DNA of 64,000 nt, from positions 64,099 through 128,098 of the forward strand of contig JADHMO010000005.1 of assembly GCA_016779995.1 (NCBI GenBank), read 5' to 3'. Origin of the DNA: Flavobacteriales bacterium. Its GTDB lineage: Bacteria > Bacteroidota > Bacteroidia > Flavobacteriales > UBA7312. Below, piece by piece: positions 1-9,446 of the stretch. Numbering within the stretch: the stretch's first letter is position 1; every line of letters starts with the position of its first letter. Under the pieces are notes generated by a model. The model searched no databases, had not been told where the DNA came from, and worked only from the letters and a program-made list of their open reading frames with translations. A program made the translations under genes and the position numbers.

Positions 1-1
1 T

Positions 2-1447
2 GTCCGTAAAAACTTAGGCGAAGATACTGGAGTTATTAAAGTAAGTAAACCTGCCATCACCCCTGTTGAAGTTAATAGAGATTCTCAATCGGAGTTCTTG
101 TCTAAAATCTTTGAAGAAGAAGTGCCCAATATAGAGCCTGACTTCTTAGATTATGAAAGTGACATAAAACAAGCTGACATCGGCGTACCATTATTGTACA
201 TGCAAAACAAAGAAAATAGCAGATTTAAACTATTCTATATCAGCGATAGAGGCAAAAATCACAGCAAAAAACTAAGCATGGCTATTGACTACCTCAACTT
301 CTTAGGTACTGAAGATATGAGTCCAGCTAAGAAAAAAGAAGAGTTTTATAAATTAGGTTGCGAATTATCGGTAAGTAGCCAAAACGAACAAAGCTACATC
401 TCTTTAACAGGTCTTGATGATAATTTTGAAGAGTCTGTAAAGCTTTTCGAAAAATTACTTGCCAATGTAGTTGCCAATGAAGAAGCATTAGAAAACCTCA
501 AAATGAATACCCTTAAAAAGAGAGCTGATGCTAAACTCAACAAGCAAACTATTCTTTACAGTGGTATGAGCAATTATGCCAAGTATGGTCCAGTCAATCC
601 GTTTACTAATACGCTTTCTGACGAGGAAATAATGGCAATTACTTCAGACGAGTTGATTGATATTATCCGAAACTTGACTTCTTATGAGCACCGTGTTTTA
701 TATTATGGACCAAAATCATTCGAAGAAACAGAAAAAAGTATCGCCGAATTACACCCTATTCCTTCTGAATTGAACCCAATTCAAGAAGTAGAGGATTTTA
801 AAGAATTGGACATCAACAAAACATCGGTTTATGTTATCGACTACGATATGAAACAAGCCGAAATATTAATGGTAGCTAAAGGTCAAGCATTCAATGCTGA
901 AAAAATGCCTCTTATCAAACTTCATAACGAATACTTTGGTGGAAGTATGGGAAGTATTGTTTTCCAAACTTTACGTGAGTCTAAAGCTCTAGCTTATTCG
1001 GTATATAGTGCCTACAGTACACCTAGAGAAAATGACAAATCGCATTATGTAACTGCCTATATAGGAACTCAAGCCGATAAATTGGCAGAAGCTATGGTGG
1101 GCATGAAAGAACTGCTAACAACTATACCTGAAGCAGAAGCTAATTTAGAAAATGCTAAAGAGGCAGTCATTCAAAAGATTCGTACAGAACGTATTACCAA
1201 AGACCGTGTGCTTTTCAACTACGAATCGGCTAAAAGACTGGGCTACGATTACGACTCTAGAAAAGATATTTTTGACAATATCAACAAGTTCGAAATGTCA
1301 GACTTAACTAATTTCCACAACGAGCACATCAGTGGTAACGATTACACCATTTTAGTACTAGGAAATAAAGATGATTTAAACATCGATGCCCTGAAAGAAT
1401 ATGGCGATGTAAAATTCTTGTCTTTAGAAGACGTATTCGGATACTAA
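2..1447 (+). CDS. M16 (insulinase) family metallopeptidase, C-terminal part (5' truncated by window edge)
   Basis: The frame is open from base 2 to the stop at 1447, so the gene begins outside the window. About 480 residues are visible. They look like the C-terminal half of a long, two-repeat M16 peptidase: an M16 beta-alpha domain with no HxxEH zinc motif, then the substrate-positioning motif LRESKALAYSVYSAYS near residue 340. That Arg/Tyr pair is typical of the catalytically silent half, which closes the proteolytic chamber. The active half with the zinc site would lie upstream. A Met-like TTG exists at 98, but the reading continues unbroken before it, so it is not the start. Bacteroidota M16 proteins of this kind are usually periplasmic or outer-membrane peptidases; location cannot be judged here because the N-terminus is missing. 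Confidence 0.85.
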   Translation, partial: VRKNLGEDTGVIKVSKPAITPVEVNRDSQSEFLSKIFEEEVPNIEPDFLDYESDIKQADIGVPLLYMQNKENSRFKLFYISDRGKNHSKKLSMAIDYLNFLGTEDMSPAKKKEEFYKLGCELSVSSQNEQSYISLTGLDDNFEESVKLFEKLLANVVANEEALENLKMNTLKKRADAKLNKQTILYSGMSNYAKYGPVNPFTNTLSDEEIMAITSDELIDIIRNLTSYEHRVLYYGPKSFEETEKSIAELHPIPSELNPIQEVEDFKELDINKTSVYVIDYDMKQAEILMVAKGQAFNAEKMPLIKLHNEYFGGSMGSIVFQTLRESKALAYSVYSAYSTPRENDKSHYVTAYIGTQADKLAEAMVGMKELLTTIPEAEANLENAKEAVIQKIRTERITKDRVLFNYESAKRLGYDYDSRKDIFDNINKFEMSDLTNFHNEHISGNDYTILVLGNKDDLNIDALKEYGDVKFLSLEDVFGY

Positions 1448-1451
1448 ATAG

Positions 1452-1459
1452 TAAATTTG
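1452..1459 (+). promoter_or_regulatory. Bacteroidota -7 box upstream of icd
   Basis: TAAATTTG followed by C matches the Bacteroidota sigma-A -7 consensus TAnnTTTG exactly. It lies 27 bases before the icd ATG at 1487 and just after the M16 stop, so icd probably has its own transcript. No clear -33 TTG element was seen. Confidence 0.6.
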
Positions 1460-1486
1460 CACACTTAAAAATTGAATAAAATTATC

Positions 1487-2713
1487 ATGAGTAAAATAAA
1501 AGTTGACAACCCAGTAGTAGAATTGGATGGCGATGAAATGACGCGCATCATTTGGAAATTTATCAAAGACAAATTAATCCTTCCTTATCTTGATTTAGAT
1601 ATCAAATATTATGATTTAGGAATGGAAAGTCGAGACAATACAGATGACCAAATAACTGTTGATGCTGCTAATGCTATTAAGAAGTATAAAGTAGGTATCA
1701 AATGCGCTACCATTACTCCAGATGAAGCAAGAGTGGAAGAATTCGGACTTAAAAAAATGTGGCGCTCACCAAACGGTACTATAAGAAATATCGTAGGTGG
1801 TACTGTATTTAGAGAACCTATCATCTGCTCAAACGTACCACGATTAGTGCCTAACTGGACCAAACCTATCTGCATTGGACGTCACGCTTTTGGAGACCAA
1901 TACAAAGCTACCGATACTGTAATCCAAGGCAAAGGTAAACTAACAATGACATTCACTCCTGAAAACGGAGAAGAAGTCAGCTGGGAGGTTTATCAATATG
2001 AAGGGCAAGGTGGTGTAGCTATGAGTATGTATAATACCGATGAATCTATCTATGGTTTTGCACGTTCTTGCTTTAATCAAGCACTAGCTAAAGGCTGGCC
2101 ATTATATCTTTCCACAAAAAATACTATCCTAAAAGCTTACGATGGTCGTTTCAAAGATATCTTCGAGGAGGTATATCAAAATGAATTCAAAAGTGCTTTT
2201 GATGAGGCTGGACTAACTTACGAGCATCGTCTTATTGACGACATGGTTGCCGCTGCCTTGAAATGGAATGGCGCTTTTGTATGGGCTTGTAAAAATTATG
2301 ACGGTGATGTTCAATCTGATACAGTAGCGCAAGGCTTTGGCTCACTAGGACTAATGACCTCAACACTAGTAACCCCTGAAGGCGATGTGATGGAAGCTGA
2401 AGCTGCTCACGGAACAGTAACTCGTCACTACAGACAGCACCAGCAAGGTAAAAAGACTTCTACTAACCCTATTGCCTCTATTTTTGCATGGACAAGAGGC
2501 TTAGCTTTTAGAGGTAAACTAGATAATAATCAAGCACTTATTGACTTCTGCCAAACTCTAGAGAATGTTTGTGTAGAAACTGTCGAAAGTGGTGTAATGA
2601 CAAAGGATTTAGCTTTATGTATTCATGGCAAAGACTTGAACGAAAGTCATTATGTTGTTACAGAAGAGTTTTTAGAAGCTTTAGACAAGGGTTTAAAAGC
2701 TAAAATGGCTTAG
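1487..2713 (+). CDS. icd: NADP-dependent isocitrate dehydrogenase (eukaryotic-type, homodimeric)
   Basis: Oxidative decarboxylation of isocitrate to 2-oxoglutarate in the TCA cycle, making NADPH in the cytoplasm. The protein has 408 residues from the ATG at 1487; an in-frame TTG at 1472 would add five residues but sits closer to the promoter box and is less likely. It is the subfamily II (human IDH1-like) form. Visible are the isocitrate-binding segment [10 protein letters not shown], the [12 protein letters not shown] block, the catalytic lysine region STKNTILK, the metal-binding aspartates around [11 protein letters not shown] and NYDGDVQSD, and the NADP-adenine segment [12 protein letters not shown]. 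Length is normal for the family. It is monocistronic, between the M16 gene and a strong hairpin at 2757-2798. Confidence 0.95.
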   Translation: MSKIKVDNPVVELDGDEMTRIIWKFIKDKLILPYLDLDIKYYDLGMESRDNTDDQITVDAANAIKKYKVGIKCATITPDEARVEEFGLKKMWRSPNGTIRNIVGGTVFREPIICSNVPRLVPNWTKPICIGRHAFGDQYKATDTVIQGKGKLTMTFTPENGEEVSWEVYQYEGQGGVAMSMYNTDESIYGFARSCFNQALAKGWPLYLSTKNTILKAYDGRFKDIFEEVYQNEFKSAFDEAGLTYEHRLIDDMVAAALKWNGAFVWACKNYDGDVQSDTVAQGFGSLGLMTSTLVTPEGDVMEAEAAHGTVTRHYRQHQQGKKTSTNPIASIFAWTRGLAFRGKLDNNQALIDFCQTLENVCVETVESGVMTKDLALCIHGKDLNESHYVVTEEFLEALDKGLKAKMA

Positions 2714-2749
2714 ATATTTTTTTATAATCCTAATACGGATTATTTTTTA

Positions 2750-2757
2750 TAATTTTG
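2750..2757 (+). promoter_or_regulatory. -7 box upstream of the PNGase F-like gene
   Basis: TAATTTTG fits TAnnTTTG and lies 46 bases before the ATG at 2803. Its last base is also the first base of a 16-bp hairpin, so the expected transcription start would fall inside the left arm of that hairpin. Confidence 0.5.
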
Positions 2758-2798
2758 GGTTTATGAAATGTGGCTTATCACATTTTATAAACCCTTTT
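2757..2798 (+). terminator. Long hairpin between icd and the PNGase-like gene (terminator or 5'-UTR structure)
   Basis: Left arm GGGTTTATGAAATGTG (2757-2772) pairs with CACATTTTATAAACCC (2779-2794) over 16 positions with one G-U wobble, and the loop is six bases. Four T residues follow. It could terminate icd, whose stop is 44 bases upstream. The T-tract is short and it ends only eight bases before the next ATG, so a role as a leader hairpin of the next gene is also possible. Confidence 0.6.
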
Positions 2799-2802
2799 AA
2801 AT

Positions 2803-5800
2803 ATGAAAAAAATTATCCTCCTTATCTCTGCATTATCTATAATGCAAATGTGTGTGTATGCTCAAAATGTAGGCGACACAATTGTCATCGAATCTTTTAA
2901 CTATTCTCAAACCTACGGCGTTAACCAATGGTCTCCAGGTATTAGAGATACAATTATTGATTTTTCAATTTTACCAGACCAACCCATCGAAAAAGTGTTG
3001 ATGTTGTACAACATGCGTTGTAAAAACAATTTAGTTTCCAATTCGAGTAATAGAGATCAAGGTTGTGGTGAGTGGGATTCGTCTTGCAATACTTACTTAC
3101 ACGACTCAACACGAACAGACTCAGTTACATATACTCACCCTAATTATGTCATTTCAAACTTTAGTGGGACAAATTTTTCTTACACCTCACAAGAAATTTA
3201 CGACTTATACCAATATGAAGAAAACACTGTAACACTTAACAATATTTTATCAGAAAACAGTTACGACCTCCTCAATGGTAATACTAGTTCAAACTCTACT
3301 TTGAATGGCTCTAATAAATCAGGAAAATCACAATACTTATATACAGCGAATGAGCTTATAGCAGCTGGATTTTCTGCAGGCGAAATAGATGGAATTATAG
3401 TTAATGCCAATAACTCTGGCACTATACATTTTCTAAGGCTAAAATTGAAATCAACAAGCGACAATGAAATTTTAGCTAACAACCCAATAACAGATGGGCT
3501 TAGCCAAGTATTTTTTGATGATGTGTTTAACTTTCAAGTTGGTGAAAATAGACTTCAATTTGAAACCCCATTTGAATGGAATGGCACAGATAATCTTATC
3601 GTTGAATTCTCCTTTACAAACTCAACACCAACAAATGACATACAGCTAACAAGTACGCCTTCTAACAATTTAGGCATATTTACGAATAATGGCTATCATA
3701 TCAATACATCTTTTGGTGGAAATGCAGAAATTCCAATTGACAACCTATCTTCTATTCAAAATGAAATTACCGTTTCTTTTTGGGCAAATGGAATTCCAAA
3801 TTTAATGCCTACAAATACTTCCATTATTGAAGCTATTGATAGTAATGGTCAAAGAACATTAAATTTTCATTTGCCATGGAGCAACAGCAATGTATATTTT
3901 GATTGCGGTAATTCAGGAAATAATTATGATAGAATTTTAAAAGCTGCATCTGAAAATGAGTTTGAAGGACAGTGGAATCATTGGGCGTTTACTAAAAACA
4001 CTAATACTGGATCTATGAAAATATACCTTAACGGTATAGAATGGCATAATGGAAATGATAAAACAAAACCTATAAACATTAACAAAATTATTTTGGGTGC
4101 TGATAAAAATGGCAATTTAAACTACAAAGGACTTATTGATGAACTAAGAATTTGGGATAAAGAACTATCACAAACAGAAATCAATGCTTGGAAAAATATC
4201 AATGTTGACAACACACATCCCTACTACTCAAACCTCAAATCCTACCTAAAAATAGATGAAGGCAATAGCACCCAACTAACAGATGAATCCAATAGCAATA
4301 TCATAGCTGAAGGAAATTCACCACATTTTTGGAACTTTATAAGAGGAAATGAGCTCAATCGCTTTTTTAGTAATGACAACAACAGACCTAACATTACACT
4401 TTTAAGAGGCGATTACGATTTATCTGTTAATCAAACAAGCGTATATGACTCTATAATGAGACAACCTAATTTGGTAAAAAACTATACAATAACACAAAAT
4501 ATTGGCACTCAAATACACGATGAAGTTGAAGTCGTTTCTGAAACTTTCCTTTGGGAAGCAACTGAACAAAATGTGTATGATGCAATAACGGGCAATATAT
4601 TATCAAGCAATACTATTTCTAGCGAGGGAACATACACCATAACCGACCTAGAATACCAAAGACGTTTTCCTTCAAAAATTGAGATTATGTCTTTTGTAAC
4701 CCCCTATGGCTTAGGTCTAGATTTAGGTCCAAAAGGTAAAACATGGACATTTGATATGACCGACTTTTTACCCATTTTTAAAGGGCAAAAAAGAATGACT
4801 ATGGAAAGAGGGGGGCAATGGATGGAGGATATGGATATAAAATTCTTATTTATTCTAGGGACACCTCCTAGAGATGTTATCGGATTTAATCAAATATGGC
4901 GACCTGAATCTAGGTCTTACATACATCTAGAAAGTGACCGATTCTTTGCTCCTAGAGAAACTAAATTAAATCCGTTAGCTAAATATTTTAAAATACGTTC
5001 TTCTATAACAGGACATGGTCAAGAAGGTGAATTTATAGGAAGACAACACTACATAAATATCAATGGTGGCAGTAGTGAATTTAATTGGCAAGTATGGAAA
5101 GAATGTGCTGAAAATCCTATCTATCCTCAAGGTGGAACATGGATTTACGATAGGGCTGGATGGTGCCCTGGCAGCCCAACGGACATTCAACACTACGATA
5201 TTACACCTATGGTTAGCCCAGGTCAAAATGTAACTATAGATTACGGCGTATTAAACGCTAGCGGAACTTCCAATTATATAATAAACAATCAATTAATTAC
5301 CTATGGAGATATCAACTTTGATTTAGACGCAAGTATTGTCGAGGTACAAGAGCCATCAAACCGAGTTGAATTTAGCCGTAATAATTCCATTTGTCACACT
5401 CCAAAAGTTGTAATAAAAAATACAGGAAAAACTATTCTAACCTCACTAAAGATTAAATATTGGGTAAATAACTCTACCAACCCTCTTACCTACAATTGGA
5501 CAGGTAACTTAAAATTTGATGAAAGTGAAGTGGTAAGCTTGCCATCATCATTAGCCTTATGGTCAAGTGTAAATGCAAGTGATAATGTTTTTTATGCTAG
5601 TGTTGAATCGCCTAATGGAGGTCAAGATGAATATGAGTTTAATAATACATATAAATCAAAATTTGATATTCCAGAGGTAATGCCTGAAGAGTTAGTCATA
5701 TTTTTTAGAACGAATAATGCAGCCTATGAAAGTAGTTGGAAAATACTAGATTCAGAAAATAATGTCATTTTATCAAGAGATAATATGAGTAATGGAACAT

Positions 5801-6261
5801 TATATAAAGATACCATAGAATTAGCCTATGGATGCTACACATTTAGAGTCGATGATTCAGGTGATGATGGTATTGACTTTTGGGCTAATAATGACGGAAT
5901 TGGTTTTTGTCGATTGTATAAAAATGGAGGGTCACTGGTCAAAAATTTTGAACCAGACTTTGGAGACAACATCAATTTTAAATTTACGGTTGGCTCACCC
6001 TTAACTTACGAACAGTTAAATATATCGGAAGATATTTCATTGTATCCAAACCCCACTAGAAATAGCTTTACAATTGAAGGAGAGGATATCGAACAAGCCG
6101 ATATCATAATCTTGGACAATCTCAGTCGAAAGGTAAATCTGCCTTTAGACAGAGGTTATAACAAAGTCAAATTTGATTCAAAAAGCTTAGCAAAAGGAAT
6201 GTATCTCATTCAAATTAAATTCAACAATAGTATTCAAACTAAAAAATTAATTATTGAGTAA
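2803..6261 (+). CDS. Secreted PNGase F-like peptide:N-glycosidase with LamG insertion and T9SS sorting domain
   Basis: 1152 residues. A signal peptide ends near Ala20. PNGase F hydrolyses the glycosylamine bond of N-glycans on asparagine. Motifs comparable to the Elizabethkingia enzyme are visible: GCGEWD at 87-92 (its EWD aspartate, D60), FVTPY at 631-635, Glu668 in MTMERGG (candidate for E118), EFIGRQH from Glu743 (E206) and DRAGWCPG at 783-790. Between EWD and FVTPY lie about 540 extra residues. These include a beta-sandwich module seen in many T9SS proteins (about 178-275), with YTANELIAAGF near its start, and a LamG/concanavalin-like domain (about 300-465) with typical GLIDELRIWDKELS. 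The last ~80 residues form a type A T9SS sorting domain starting at ISLYPNPTRNSF. It is probably exported and surface-bound. Substrate and activity are inferred from motifs only. Confidence 0.85.
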   Translation: MKKIILLISALSIMQMCVYAQNVGDTIVIESFNYSQTYGVNQWSPGIRDTIIDFSILPDQPIEKVLMLYNMRCKNNLVSNSSNRDQGCGEWDSSCNTYLHDSTRTDSVTYTHPNYVISNFSGTNFSYTSQEIYDLYQYEENTVTLNNILSENSYDLLNGNTSSNSTLNGSNKSGKSQYLYTANELIAAGFSAGEIDGIIVNANNSGTIHFLRLKLKSTSDNEILANNPITDGLSQVFFDDVFNFQVGENRLQFETPFEWNGTDNLIVEFSFTNSTPTNDIQLTSTPSNNLGIFTNNGYHINTSFGGNAEIPIDNLSSIQNEITVSFWANGIPNLMPTNTSIIEAIDSNGQRTLNFHLPWSNSNVYFDCGNSGNNYDRILKAASENEFEGQWNHWAFTKNTNTGSMKIYLNGIEWHNGNDKTKPININKIILGADKNGNLNYKGLIDELRIWDKELSQTEINAWKNINVDNTHPYYSNLKSYLKIDEGNSTQLTDESNSNIIAEGNSPHFWNFIRGNELNRFFSNDNNRPNITLLRGDYDLSVNQTSVYDSIMRQPNLVKNYTITQNIGTQIHDEVEVVSETFLWEATEQNVYDAITGNILSSNTISSEGTYTITDLEYQRRFPSKIEIMSFVTPYGLGLDLGPKGKTWTFDMTDFLPIFKGQKRMTMERGGQWMEDMDIKFLFILGTPPRDVIGFNQIWRPESRSYIHLESDRFFAPRETKLNPLAKYFKIRSSITGHGQEGEFIGRQHYININGGSSEFNWQVWKECAENPIYPQGGTWIYDRAGWCPGSPTDIQHYDITPMVSPGQNVTIDYGVLNASGTSNYIINNQLITYGDINFDLDASIVEVQEPSNRVEFSRNNSICHTPKVVIKNTGKTILTSLKIKYWVNNSTNPLTYNWTGNLKFDESEVVSLPSSLALWSSVNASDNVFYASVESPNGGQDEYEFNNTYKSKFDIPEVMPEELVIFFRTNNAAYESSWKILDSENNVILSRDNMSNGTLYKDTIELAYGCYTFRVDDSGDDGIDFWANNDGIGFCRLYKNGGSLVKNFEPDFGDNINFKFTVGSPLTYEQLNISEDISLYPNPTRNSFTIEGEDIEQADIIILDNLSRKVNLPLDRGYNKVKFDSKSLAKGMYLIQIKFNNSIQTKKLIIE

Positions 6262-6283
6262 ACTCAAATTTGTTTTTTTCTTT

Positions 6284-6317
6284 AATATCCCATCAGAATT
6301 GATGGGATATTTTTTTT
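6284..6317 (+). terminator. Rho-independent terminator after the PNGase-like gene
   Basis: AATATCCCATCA (6284-6295) pairs perfectly with TGATGGGATATT (6300-6311) around a four-base loop GAAT, followed by a run of T. It lies 22 bases after the stop codon. Confidence 0.85.
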
Positions 6318-6407
6318 GAAGTAGTAAGACCATTGATAAGGTTTTTGATTAAAATCATAAATTTTTTATACCTTGTCAAAGTTTAACTTATTCAAATAAA
6401 TAATATT

Positions 6408-7388
6408 ATGAAGTATTTTTCAATTCCTCTTTTAGTGATATTTTCTGTGTTTTTCTTTTTTTCATGTGAAAAAGAAACTGAAACAATAATAATACCTTCT
6501 AATATAAACACTACTCCAAACTCAAGTCAAATCAACAAATTCTTTGAGGATAATTTAGATGAAGCAACTCAAACCATTAATGTTAATAGCTCTGCATCTA
6601 ACCAAAGTATTACCTCAGACAAAGGTATTGTCTATACCTTTGGCTCAAATACTTTCATCAACACTCTAGGCAATCCAGTAAATGGAAGTTTTAACATTGA
6701 GCTAGTTGAAGCATTAACTAAAAAAGAAATGATGCTGTTAAATCGACCAACATTTACTCATAGCGGGCGACTACTCGTTTCTGGCGGTGTTGTTTATTTA
6801 AACGCCACTCAAAATGGCCAACAACTCAGCATCAACGATAGCAACCCTGTAATGGTAAGTATTCCGACTGACAACTATATTCCTATGGATTTCTTCGATG
6901 GTAGTTTTGACAATCAAGGTGGATTCGGTTGGGACGAAAGTGAAGATGATACCGTTATCACCAATACTAATGGCAATGGACAGGATTCTACATTTTTTGA
7001 AGATTTCTTCAGCTTTGACTTTGAAATAGATTCGATTGGTTGGATAAACTGCGACTACTTCTATAACTCTGCCGACCCTTTAACACAAGTTGAGGTTGTT
7101 TTACCTGATACTTTTAACGGAGACAATTCGGCTGTTTTCATTTATTATAGCGATATTAATTCAGTAGCAAGTCTTAGTGACTACGATGCAGATGGTACAT
7201 TCGATTTGGGAGCATCTTACTCAACACCAGTTGGTATGGAGGTTACCTTTGTAGTCATTTCGGAAAGTGATGGAACATTCTTTTACAACTTTGTAACAAG
7301 CACTATTACACAAGACCATGTGGAAGTTATTAGCGCACTTACATCAGTAACTGAAGCTGAGCTAGAAGTACTTCTCAATAATCTGTAA
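6408..7388 (+). CDS. Uncharacterised lipoprotein
   Basis: 326 residues. The N-terminus is a hydrophobic stretch rich in Phe ending in the lipobox FFFSC with Cys20, so the mature protein should be lipid-anchored. The following EKETETI is acidic, as in surface-exposed lipoproteins of Bacteroidota, but no firm export rule can be applied here. The rest looks beta-rich: a segment near residues 70-150 (GIVYTFGSNTF, SGRLLVSGGVVY) resembles the N-terminal part of many Bacteroidota lipoproteins that carry carboxypeptidase-regulatory-like folds. A second beta-rich part follows an acidic linker (DESEDDTV). I do not recognise a named family. It is separated from the PNGase-like gene by a terminator, so a functional link is not established. 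Confidence 0.7.
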   Translation: MKYFSIPLLVIFSVFFFFSCEKETETIIIPSNINTTPNSSQINKFFEDNLDEATQTINVNSSASNQSITSDKGIVYTFGSNTFINTLGNPVNGSFNIELVEALTKKEMMLLNRPTFTHSGRLLVSGGVVYLNATQNGQQLSINDSNPVMVSIPTDNYIPMDFFDGSFDNQGGFGWDESEDDTVITNTNGNGQDSTFFEDFFSFDFEIDSIGWINCDYFYNSADPLTQVEVVLPDTFNGDNSAVFIYYSDINSVASLSDYDADGTFDLGASYSTPVGMEVTFVVISESDGTFFYNFVTSTITQDHVEVISALTSVTEAELEVLLNNL

Positions 7389-7393
7389 AAGAG

Positions 7394-7945
7394 TTAAAAT
7401 ATTTTAGAATTGTATTTTTCTGAATATTTAGGAGAAATACCTTTATAAAAGTCTTCTATTTTTTGAAGGTCTTTTTGGATTTCTCCACTTGGTTGAAACA
7501 TTTCACCTATACCTGCTTCTTTTTTTGCATAATCAAGATAGGCAAGTGCTATGGGTATATTAGCACCAACTGCAATGTGATAAAATCCAAGTTTCCATTT
7601 TTCTACTTTTGAACGACTACCTTCAGGTGCAAGTCCTAAAACTAATCCATCAGAAGATTTAAACAATTCGATAGCATAAGCGACGAGATTATTATGTTTA
7701 GACCTATCCACAGGAATACCACCCAACAGGCGAAAAATCCAACCATAGGGAAAGCGAAACAATTGACTTTTACCAAGATATTTGGCTTCTATCTCAAGCA
7801 TATATCCAAAACATCTGCCAATAATGAAATCCCAATTGCTAGTATGAGGAGAGACAATGATAACGTACTTTTTCTGAGTGGGAATATCACTCACCACCTT
7901 CCAACCCATAATATATAGTATCAGTTTTGAAACTATTTTTTTCAT
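7394..7945 (-). CDS. PlsC-family 1-acyl-glycerol-3-phosphate acyltransferase-like protein
   Basis: 183 residues. It transfers an acyl chain to a lipid acceptor at the inner face of the membrane. The catalytic HX4D motif is clear (HTSNWD, His34 to Asp39), and the acceptor-binding block is APEGSRSK at 107-113, in place of the usual EGTRS. A GGIPVDRS motif (75-82) sits between them, as in family members. The protein is shorter than classical PlsC (about 240 residues) and has no obvious N-terminal membrane helix. That fits the short Bacteroidota group whose acceptor is not known. It starts five bases after the helicase stop, so the two are likely co-transcribed. It is convergent with the lipoprotein gene, ending six bases from its stop. 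Confidence 0.85.
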   Translation of the reverse strand: MKKIVSKLILYIMGWKVVSDIPTQKKYVIIVSPHTSNWDFIIGRCFGYMLEIEAKYLGKSQLFRFPYGWIFRLLGGIPVDRSKHNNLVAYAIELFKSSDGLVLGLAPEGSRSKVEKWKLGFYHIAVGANIPIALAYLDYAKKEAGIGEMFQPSGEIQKDLQKIEDFYKGISPKYSEKYNSKIF

Positions 7946-7950
7946 ATCAA

Positions 7951-9363
7951 TTATTCAAAAAATTCTTTTTTAAAATTTATCAAATGTAACTTTTTTGTTG
8001 TTCTTGTAAGGGCGGTATACAACCATCTAAAGTATTCTTTGCTTAGCATATCAGAAGTAAAATAGCCCTGTTCAACAAAGACATTTTCCCATTGTCCCCC
8101 TTGAGATTTATGGCACGTAATAGCATATGCAAATTTGACTTGCAAGGCGTTAAAATATGGGTTTTGCTTAATCTCTTTATTACGCTGAGCTCGTTTTGGG
8201 ATATCTGCATAATCTTTAGCCACCTCATCGTACAATTTTTTATATTCTTCGTAAGTCATAGCGGGAGTCTCTGATGTTAAGGTATCTAATAAGACTATAC
8301 ATTCTAAATTTTCTTCATCTGGATAATCTACTAAGCGAACAGATATTCTTGCAAATCTGAAATCATACAACTCATTGATTTCATAAATTCTCATAACCTC
8401 AACCATATCACCATTGGCAATAAAGCCAGCCTTACTTCCCTCAGGTAACCAAAAATAATTATTCCTTACCACCATCAAAAAATCGCCGGTAGATATATCA
8501 TCTTCTAATCCTCTAATGCGGGCTCTTATTTGTTGATTGTATAAATTAGCTCTTTTGTTGGAACGGCAAATTACAACTGTCCCTTCTACACCACTAATAG
8601 AATAGGCGTCTTCCAAAGCTTCTTGGATATCCATTCCAACATCTAATCTCACCACCTCGCTATTGCACTTGACATGTGGTAAGTCAAAATCATTAGCACT
8701 AATTTTATCTCGTAAATGAGTAGCGTTTTCTAAAACCATAGAAGATGATTGTTGCCGAACAACTTGAGTCAATTCTGCAGAATAAACATCTTTTCTGTAG
8801 GTAATGCCTAATAAATTTTCATCGAGAGCAGGACTAATATCAAGGTTTACAGGAGGTAATTGAGCTGTATCACCAATTAAAATTAACTTGCACATTACGC
8901 CAGAATAAACGTACTCAATTAAATCGTCAAGTAGCACCCTCCCACCAAAACCTTTATCCGAGGCATCAGGAATCATTGAAGCCTCGTCTACTACAAAAAT
9001 AGTATTGGTATGCTTATTTTCTTGTAAAGTAACATAGGTATTACCTTGAGAATTGGTACGCATCCAATAAATTTTTTTGTGAATCGTAAAAGCACTTTTC
9101 TTTGAGTACACAGACAATACTTTAGCTGCTCGACCTGTTGGCGCTAGTAAAACTACTTTTTTACCTACAGACCATAAACTATTTATTAGTGAACTTACAA
9201 GGGTTGTTTTGCCTGTCCCAGCATAACCTTTCAGTAAAAACAAACTGTTGGAAGATGAATTTTCTACAAATTCGGATAACTGATTTATAAGCTCGGATTG
9301 TTGAGAGGTCGGCTCAAAAGGGAATTTATTATTTAAAAGTTGGATTAATTTTGTGCTATTCAT
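7951..9363 (-). CDS. RecD-like superfamily 1 DNA helicase
   Basis: 470 residues. An ATP-dependent helicase of the RecD/UvrD C-terminal type, presumably acting on DNA during repair or recombination. Visible are the Walker A motif GYAGTGKTT at 46-54, motif Ia (VVLLAPTGRAA), the Walker B-like FVVDEASMI, LILIGDTAQLPPV (motif III), and near the end AITCHKSQGGQW (motif V) and LYTALTRTTKKL (motif VI). This is far shorter than RecD2 (about 720 residues) and lacks its long N-terminal HhH region. No recB or recC partner is nearby. In Bacteroidota this short form is usually annotated only as an AAA or RecD-like helicase. It is transcribed away from the 9447 gene from a shared 83-base region. Confidence 0.9.
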   Translation of the reverse strand: MNSTKLIQLLNNKFPFEPTSQQSELINQLSEFVENSSSNSLFLLKGYAGTGKTTLVSSLINSLWSVGKKVVLLAPTGRAAKVLSVYSKKSAFTIHKKIYWMRTNSQGNTYVTLQENKHTNTIFVVDEASMIPDASDKGFGGRVLLDDLIEYVYSGVMCKLILIGDTAQLPPVNLDISPALDENLLGITYRKDVYSAELTQVVRQQSSSMVLENATHLRDKISANDFDLPHVKCNSEVVRLDVGMDIQEALEDAYSISGVEGTVVICRSNKRANLYNQQIRARIRGLEDDISTGDFLMVVRNNYFWLPEGSKAGFIANGDMVEVMRIYEINELYDFRFARISVRLVDYPDEENLECIVLLDTLTSETPAMTYEEYKKLYDEVAKDYADIPKRAQRNKEIKQNPYFNALQVKFAYAITCHKSQGGQWENVFVEQGYFTSDMLSKEYFRWLYTALTRTTKKLHLINFKKEFFE

Positions 9364-9382
9364 TGGTATTATGAAGTAGATA

Positions 9383-9390
9383 CAAAACTA
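9383..9390 (-). promoter_or_regulatory. -7 box for the helicase-acyltransferase operon
   Basis: On the minus strand the bases read TAGTTTTG, an exact TAnnTTTG match, 19 bases before the helicase ATG. Confidence 0.55.
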
Positions 9391-9413
9391 CCAAAATATC
9401 CTTAAAAAAATTG

Positions 9414-9421
9414 TAGCTTTG
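9414..9421 (+). promoter_or_regulatory. -7 box for the pseudopilin-like/DUF3822/rsmD/coaD operon
   Basis: TAGCTTTG followed by CC matches TAnnTTTG and lies 25 bases before the ATG at 9447. It is the only candidate promoter before the chain of overlapping genes reaching 11866. Confidence 0.6.
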
Positions 9422-9446
9422 CCAGTGCTAACTTATTTGAAGAATC

